DNA of 64,000 nucleotides, taken from positions 1 through 64,000 of the forward strand of contig CAJUFO010000001.1 in the NCBI GenBank assembly GCA_910585615.1. Reading direction: 5' to 3'. Origin of the DNA: an uncultured Acetatifactor sp. (GTDB lineage Bacteria > Bacillota > Clostridia > Lachnospirales > Lachnospiraceae). Numbering within the stretch: position 1 is the stretch's first letter; every line of letters begins with the position of its first letter. Shown in pieces: positions 59,317 to 64,000 of this stretch. Position numbers and translations under genes: made by a program. The notes beneath the pieces were generated by a model. The model was not told the DNA's origin, made no database searches, and saw nothing but the letters and a program-made list of their open reading frames with translations.

Positions 59317-61281
59317 TCAAGGCAAATCTTTCCCGTATCTCTCCAGGTAGACCAGCAGAACGGAGATATCCGCAGGGGAAACGCCGGATATCCTGGAAGC
59401 CTGCCCAATGGAGGAAGGACGGAACAGCTTCAGGTGCTGCCTGGCCTCCAGGCGCAGGGAGGACACATCGTCATAATTCATCTCCTGGGGTATCAGCTTC
59501 TTCTCCATCTTCCGAAACTGCTCCACCTGACGCTTCTGCCTGAGGATATAGCCCTCATATTTGATCTCTATCTCCACCTGCTCCAGCACGGCGGCGGGCA
59601 GGGCCTCTCTCCCCCTGTCGATCTCCCCCAGGACTTCATAGGAAAGCTCAGGACGGCAAAGCAGCTCCGCCAGGCTGGCCGCCGTCTTTAAGGGAGAGCT
59701 GCCATGGGCCTCCAGGAAATTCTGAATCTCCCTGTTTGCCCCTACAGAGGTGCCCTTAAGTCTCTCCACCTCCCTGTCTATCAGCCTCTCCTTTTCCAGC
59801 AGGGCCTGATATTCCTCCTCAGAGATGAGGCCAGCCTCATAGCCCTTCTTCCGCAGCCGCAGATCCGCGTTGTCCTGGCGCAGGAGCAGCCTGTACTCCG
59901 CCCGGGAGGTCATCATCCGGTAAGGCTCCCTGTTGTCCTTGGTCACCAGGTCGTCTATCAGCACGCCGATATACCCCTCCGACCTGTCTATGGTCAGGGG
60001 AGGCTTCCCCAGAATGGACATGGCGGCGTTCACCCCGGCCACCAGGCCCTGGCAGGCAGCCTCCTCGTATCCGCTGCTCCCGTTGAACTGACCCGCGCTG
60101 AACAGCCCTTTGACATTCCGGAATTCCAAAGTAGCGTCCAGTTGTCCCGCATGGATGCAGTCATATTCGATGGCATAGGCATTGCGGACAATCCTGCAGT
60201 GCTCCAGCCCCGGCACCGTCCTGTACATGGCGAGCTGCACATCCTCCGGCAGGGAGGATGACATGCCCCCCACATACATCTCGCTGGTATGCAGCCCCTC
60301 TGGCTCGATGAAGACCTGATGGCGCTCCTTGTCCGCGAATTTTACGACCTTGTCCTCGATGGACGGACAGTACCTTGGCCCCGTCCCCTCTATGATGCCC
60401 GCATAGATGGGAGATCTGTCCAGATTGCCTCGGATGATTTCATGGGTTCTTTCATTGGTATAGGTAAGCCAGCAGGAGACCTGCTCCTTCTGGATGCTGT
60501 CAGGGTCTGTGGAAAAGGAAAAGGGCGTAATCCTCTCATCCCCCACCTGCTCTTCCATCTTGGAGAAATCGATGCTACGCCTGTCCATCCTGGCAGGGGT
60601 GCCCGTCTTGAACCGGCGCAGCTCTATGCCCATCTCCCTCAGGGAATCCGTCAGGTGCGCAGCGGCCTGCAGCCCGTTGGGCCCTGTATAGGTGATGGAT
60701 TCCCCGCAGAGGCATCTGGCCCCCAGATAGGTTCCTGTACAGAGGACTACCGCTGCGCATTCATAGACCATGCCTGTAAAGGTCTTTACGCCTGTGACCC
60801 TCTTCCCATATCCCTTCTCCAATCCAGAGGAATTCCGGTCAGAGGCATCGCCATCCAAAATCCTGTCCTCGCAGGCTTCCGTCTCCTCCCACAGAAGCTC
60901 GCACACCTCCGCCTGCTTGATGGTGAGATGCTCCTGCCCCTCCAGGACCTTTCGCATGGCCCTGGAATACTCCGCCTTGTCCGCCTGGGCGCGCAGGGAA
61001 TGGACGGCAGGCCCCTTGGACACGTTCAGCATCTTGGACTGGATGAACGTCCTGTCGATGTTCTTCCCCATCTCCCCGCCCAAAGCATCCAGCTCCCGCA
61101 CCAGATGTCCCTTGGAAGAGCCGCCTACATTGGGATTGCAGGGCATCAAAGCGATGCTGTCCACTGCCACCGTGAATATCACAGTCTCCAGCCCCAGCCT
61201 GGCGCAGGCCAGCGCAGCCTCGCAGCCAGCATGCCCCGCTCCAACTACACATACATCTACTTTCTCACGAAATTCCGTCAT
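59317..61281 (-). CDS. mnmG: tRNA uridine-5-carboxymethylaminomethyl modification protein MnmG (654 aa)
   Basis: FAD-dependent partner of MnmE in U34 modification. VDVCVVGAGHAGCEAALACARLGL binds FAD, FIEPEGLHTSEMYVGGMSSS is the conserved MnmG region, and YEEAACQGLVAGVNAA and PYRMMTSRAEYRLLLRQDNAD follow. An insertion of about 25 residues at about 135-160 (ACEDRILDGDASDRNSSG) makes it longer than the usual 625-630. It lies nine bases beyond the mnmE stop. The start at MTEFREKVDV is the family start. Confidence 0.96.
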   Translation of the reverse strand: MTEFREKVDVCVVGAGHAGCEAALACARLGLETVIFTVAVDSIALMPCNPNVGGSSKGHLVRELDALGGEMGKNIDRTFIQSKMLNVSKGPAVHSLRAQADKAEYSRAMRKVLEGQEHLTIKQAEVCELLWEETEACEDRILDGDASDRNSSGLEKGYGKRVTGVKTFTGMVYECAAVVLCTGTYLGARCLCGESITYTGPNGLQAAAHLTDSLREMGIELRRFKTGTPARMDRRSIDFSKMEEQVGDERITPFSFSTDPDSIQKEQVSCWLTYTNERTHEIIRGNLDRSPIYAGIIEGTGPRYCPSIEDKVVKFADKERHQVFIEPEGLHTSEMYVGGMSSSLPEDVQLAMYRTVPGLEHCRIVRNAYAIEYDCIHAGQLDATLEFRNVKGLFSAGQFNGSSGYEEAACQGLVAGVNAAMSILGKPPLTIDRSEGYIGVLIDDLVTKDNREPYRMMTSRAEYRLLLRQDNADLRLRKKGYEAGLISEEEYQALLEKERLIDREVERLKGTSVGANREIQNFLEAHGSSPLKTAASLAELLCRPELSYEVLGEIDRGREALPAAVLEQVEIEIKYEGYILRQKRQVEQFRKMEKKLIPQEMNYDDVSSLRLEARQHLKLFRPSSIGQASRISGVSPADISVLLVYLERYGKDLP

Positions 61282-61308
61282 ATATTTTGAAAGCCTCATC
61301 CCTGTCTC

Positions 61309-62718
61309 TTATTTTCCCATACAGAATTTAGAGAATATTTCCTCCACCAGGTCATCGTCGACCTCTTCCCCTATGATCCGTCCAAGCGCCTTATAGGCAT
61401 TCATCAGATCGATAGAATAGAAATCCTCCGGCATCCCGTCCTCTATGCTCCCCTTTACCAGCATCAGAGCCGCACAGGCCTCCTCCAATGCCTCCTTGTG
61501 CCGCATGCTCGTGATGACGATCTCATTGCTGCTCCCGATCTCCCCGTGAAAGAACATCTCCTTCACGGCCTGCTCCAGCTCTTCTATCCCTGCCCCCTCC
61601 TTTGCGGAAGTATGCAGGACCACGAACCTTTCCCTCCCGGAGGGATCCGCCTCGTTCTCCACAAACAATGCCCTTATCTCTTCTTCCGTGACCACAACCT
61701 CCAAATCGCTCTTATTCAACAGCACTATCGTTCTCTTATCCCCAATAACAGAGACAATCTCCCTGTCATTCTCATCCAGCTCCATCGAAGCGTCCGTAAC
61801 ATATACAATGAAATCTGCCTCCCTTGCGTATCTCAATGCTCTCTCTACGCCTATTCTCTCCACGGTATCCTCCGTATCCCGGATGCCCGCCGTATCTACG
61901 ATGTTCAGACAAATATCTCCCAGCCGCAGCGACTCCTCCAGCACATCCCTGGTAGTCCCCGCCACGTCCGTAACAATCGCCCTCTCCTCCCCCAGAAGGC
62001 AGTTCAGGAGCGACGACTTCCCCACATTCGGCTTCCCGAGGATTACCGTCCTGATTCCCTCCTTTATGAGCCTTCCGTTGTCAGCCGTACCAATCAGCCT
62101 CCTCAGCTCCTCTATCACGCCGTCCAGCTTCCCGGACAGCCCTTCCCCATACCCATCCAAATCGAAATGCTCCGGATCGTCCAAAGCCGACTCGATGAAA
62201 GCCGTCTCGTACAAAAGCCTCCCCCGAAGCTCCCTTACCTTCCACGAAAGCCTCCCCCGAAGCTGCCCCAGCGAATAGCCAAGCGCCCTGTCATTCTGCG
62301 CCCCTATCACGTCCATCACGGCCTCGGCCCTGGACAGATCCATCCTCCCGTTCAGGAAAGCCCTCTTCGTGAACTCCCCCGGCTCCGCCAGCCTGGCCCC
62401 GCACCTCAAGGCGCACTCCAAAATCCTCCTCATCACCAGCACGCCCCCATGGCACTGGATTTCCACCGTATCCTCCCCGGTAAAGCTCCTGGGCCCCCGC
62501 ATCACTACCGCCAGGACCTCATCTATCTCGACCCCATCCTCCGGATTTACCACGAACCCATAGTAAAATCTATGGCTCTCCGCCTTTTTCAGGATTCTCC
62601 TCCCGGAGGGAGACTTGACAATCCCGTCCCCCACCTCCACAGCCCCACTGCCGCTGATTCTGACGATACCAATCCCTGAATCCGTCATCCCCGTAGCAAT
62701 CGCCGCAATCGTATCCAT
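61309..62718 (-). CDS. mnmE: tRNA modification GTPase MnmE (469 aa)
   Basis: MDTIAAIATGMTDSGIGIVRISG is the canonical start. Folate-binding N-terminal domain, helical domain with the G domain inserted (VILGKPNVGKSSLLNCLLGEERAIVTDVAGTTRDVLEE, LLNKSDLE), and the C-terminal CIGK-like motif FCMGK required for tRNA modification. Works with MnmG next to it. Length close to normal. Confidence 0.97.
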   Translation of the reverse strand: MDTIAAIATGMTDSGIGIVRISGSGAVEVGDGIVKSPSGRRILKKAESHRFYYGFVVNPEDGVEIDEVLAVVMRGPRSFTGEDTVEIQCHGGVLVMRRILECALRCGARLAEPGEFTKRAFLNGRMDLSRAEAVMDVIGAQNDRALGYSLGQLRGRLSWKVRELRGRLLYETAFIESALDDPEHFDLDGYGEGLSGKLDGVIEELRRLIGTADNGRLIKEGIRTVILGKPNVGKSSLLNCLLGEERAIVTDVAGTTRDVLEESLRLGDICLNIVDTAGIRDTEDTVERIGVERALRYAREADFIVYVTDASMELDENDREIVSVIGDKRTIVLLNKSDLEVVVTEEEIRALFVENEADPSGRERFVVLHTSAKEGAGIEELEQAVKEMFFHGEIGSSNEIVITSMRHKEALEEACAALMLVKGSIEDGMPEDFYSIDLMNAYKALGRIIGEEVDDDLVEEIFSKFCMGK

Positions 62719-62787
62719 CCCGACCCCCCTGGATGCCATCCCACAAAAAACCGGATATCCCAACAATATCCGGTTTTCCACACAAGC

Positions 62788-63444
62788 CTATTGCCTCTTA
62801 TAAGTGACCACGACCCTCCGAAACGGCTCATCGCCCTCACTATGGGTAGCAATATACTTATCATTCTGCAGCGCCGAATGAATAATCCTCCTCTCATAAG
62901 GATTCATCGGCTCCAGCGACACTGCCCTCCTGGTCTTCTTTACCTTATAAGCGATATTCTTCGCCAGATTCTCCAGGGTCTCCTTCCTCCTGGCCCTGTA
63001 ATCCTCCGTATCCACCTTCACCCGGATGTACTCATCCGATTCCTTGTTCACCACCAGGGACACCAGATACTGCAGCGAATCCAGAGTCTGCCCCCGCTTC
63101 CCAATCAGCACGCCCATCTCGTCTCCGGCCAGGTCGATGTTCATCGTCCTGTCCTCCTCATCATACTGCACGTCCACCGCCACTACCATGCCCATGGCTT
63201 CGAACACATCCCGCAGGAACCTTTTTGCCGTCTCATCCACGGACAGCTTCTCCACCTTCACCCTAGCTTGAATCACCGCCGGCTTTGACCCGATTCCAAG
63301 GAATCCGCTGGAACCTTCTTCTACTATCTTGTAGTCAAGCTTGTCGCTGGTGACGCCGAATTTCCGACAGGCTTCCGTAATCGCCTCGCCTACAGTCTTA
63401 GCACTTACCTCCACATACTCCTGGTAATTTTTTTCCGTTTCCAT
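62788..63444 (-). CDS. jag: RNA-binding protein Jag/KhpB (218 aa)
   Basis: Jag N-terminal domain (VSAKTVGEAITEACRKFGVT), linker, KH domain with the GKRGQTLDSLQYLVSL loop, and R3H domain (PMNPYERRIIHSALQNDKYIATHSEGDEPFRRVVV). Located between mnmE and yidC as in most Firmicutes. It binds RNA and affects cell elongation in streptococci. Confidence 0.97.
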   Translation of the reverse strand: METEKNYQEYVEVSAKTVGEAITEACRKFGVTSDKLDYKIVEEGSSGFLGIGSKPAVIQARVKVEKLSVDETAKRFLRDVFEAMGMVVAVDVQYDEEDRTMNIDLAGDEMGVLIGKRGQTLDSLQYLVSLVVNKESDEYIRVKVDTEDYRARRKETLENLAKNIAYKVKKTRRAVSLEPMNPYERRIIHSALQNDKYIATHSEGDEPFRRVVVTYKRQ

Positions 63445-63469
63445 AGCCGTTTACCCCTCCAAAACAGTC

Positions 63470-64000
63470 TCAGTTCCTATTGTTCCTCTCGTTATAATCT
63501 TTCACCATGTTCGCCTTCTCCAGCATGCTCCCCGGCTTGGCGCTGCCAGTGCTGACGCTTCCCGTATTCGTGCTCACGGAAGCTTTGTCCGCCATGCTCT
63601 TTCCCTTTGGCGGCGTACTGCCAGCGGCGTTCCCGCCCGTATTCACGGCCTTTGGCTTGGCAGTCTGGCCCTTGCTATTCTGGATATTGCGCGTATTCAT
63701 ATTTGCGTAAGCGTTCATGCGTTCCTGGGTCTGTTTCATCTTCTCCAGCTTTTTGGCGCTCTTGGCGGAATTCTTCTTGATGACCTCATCAAAGTCCATC
63801 TTGTCGATATGCCTGTTGATTACCACCTGCTGGATGCTCCTCACCACGCTGCCCGCCACCCAGTACAGGCCCATGCCTGCGGGCAGGGTAAAGCAGAACC
63901 AGGCGGACATCAGGGGCATCACCATGTTCATGGTCTTCATGGAAGCAGCCATGGAGTTCGCCTTCTCATTGTCGCTCTTTGGCTGCTGGGGCATCAGCTT
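63470..64000 (-). CDS. yidC: membrane protein insertase YidC, C-terminal part (partial at window edge)
   Basis: The frame runs off the right edge. The visible part has the last membrane helices (MNMVMPLMSAWFCFTLPAG, LYWVAGSVVRSIQQVVIN) and a long cytoplasmic tail rich in Asn, Gly, Ser and Thr that is low-complexity. The N-terminal part, including the conserved Arg, is outside. Order yidC-jag-mnmE-mnmG is the standard origin arrangement. Confidence 0.93.
   Translation of the reverse strand, partial: KLMPQQPKSDNEKANSMAASMKTMNMVMPLMSAWFCFTLPAGMGLYWVAGSVVRSIQQVVINRHIDKMDFDEVIKKNSAKSAKKLEKMKQTQERMNAYANMNTRNIQNSKGQTAKPKAVNTGGNAAGSTPPKGKSMADKASVSTNTGSVSTGSAKPGSMLEKANMVKDYNERNNRN

Noticed and set aside
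61498..62679. 393-codon frame antisense to mnmE
   Set aside because: Shadow; mnmE is unambiguous with its GTPase motifs.

Overview
The window reads as chromosome of an anaerobic gut Firmicute, most likely family Lachnospiraceae (Clostridia). The signs are AGGAGG-type ribosome binding sites on most genes, a spo0J/soj-type partition locus with TGTTTCACGTGAAACA parS sites, a yidC-jag-mnmE-mnmG-rsmG block, DUF4446 and DUF3881 genes beside serS, a bile-salt-hydrolase-family enzyme, and anaerobe-type redox genes. The right half is close to the replication origin. No species is claimed.

Bases 1-7010 are the right end of a mobile element (prophage or integrative island). Leftward early genes include small membrane proteins, HTH proteins and a RepA-like ATPase. 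A divergent repressor/Cro-like switch at 3900-4010 controls them. Next comes about 740 bases of dense, branching hairpins with no convincing gene (4590-5335), then a compact type I toxin-antitoxin locus that ordinary gene finding would miss (5340-5625), and a tyrosine integrase carrying an N-terminal zinc ribbon. The hairpin region is the strongest candidate for something undescribed; it resembles the class of large ornate phage RNAs, but I cannot assign it to a known family.

Bases 7050-18040 hold chromosomal genes: an ABC exporter with a histidine kinase but no response regulator, an aldo/keto reductase, a VOC protein, a NUDIX hydrolase, a PadR-controlled DUF1700/DUF4097 pair, and a sulfur/thiol redox group (Crp/Fnr regulator, CoA-disulfide reductase-rhodanese, rhodanese, thioredoxin).

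Bases 18250-32860 are a sugar-uptake and catabolism region: solute-binding protein, two permeases, two Gfo/Idh/MocA enzymes, two TIM-barrel isomerases, NagA, a ROK kinase, an FAD oxidoreductase, DUF4127 and DUF4434 proteins, and a divergent AraC regulator. The gene set points to an amino-sugar or oxidised-sugar route of unknown substrate.

Bases 32940-44880 contain a possible nuclease-fold protein, a cytoplasmic GH3 hexosaminidase, a DUF1538 membrane protein with its P-II-like partner, a three-gene GlpA-like dehydrogenase operon, a phosphoesterase, the bile-salt-hydrolase-family enzyme, tRNA-Arg(CCT), and two uncharacterised genes.

Bases 44900-64000 are the origin-proximal block: serS, DUF4446, parB, parA, three parS sites, then accessory genes (GNAT, sugar kinase, two polytopic membrane proteins, sulfatase, coiled-coil protein), then rsmG, a chemoreceptor, a small (p)ppGpp synthetase, mnmG, mnmE, jag and a partial yidC. 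Accessory genes have entered the usually compact origin order at two places.
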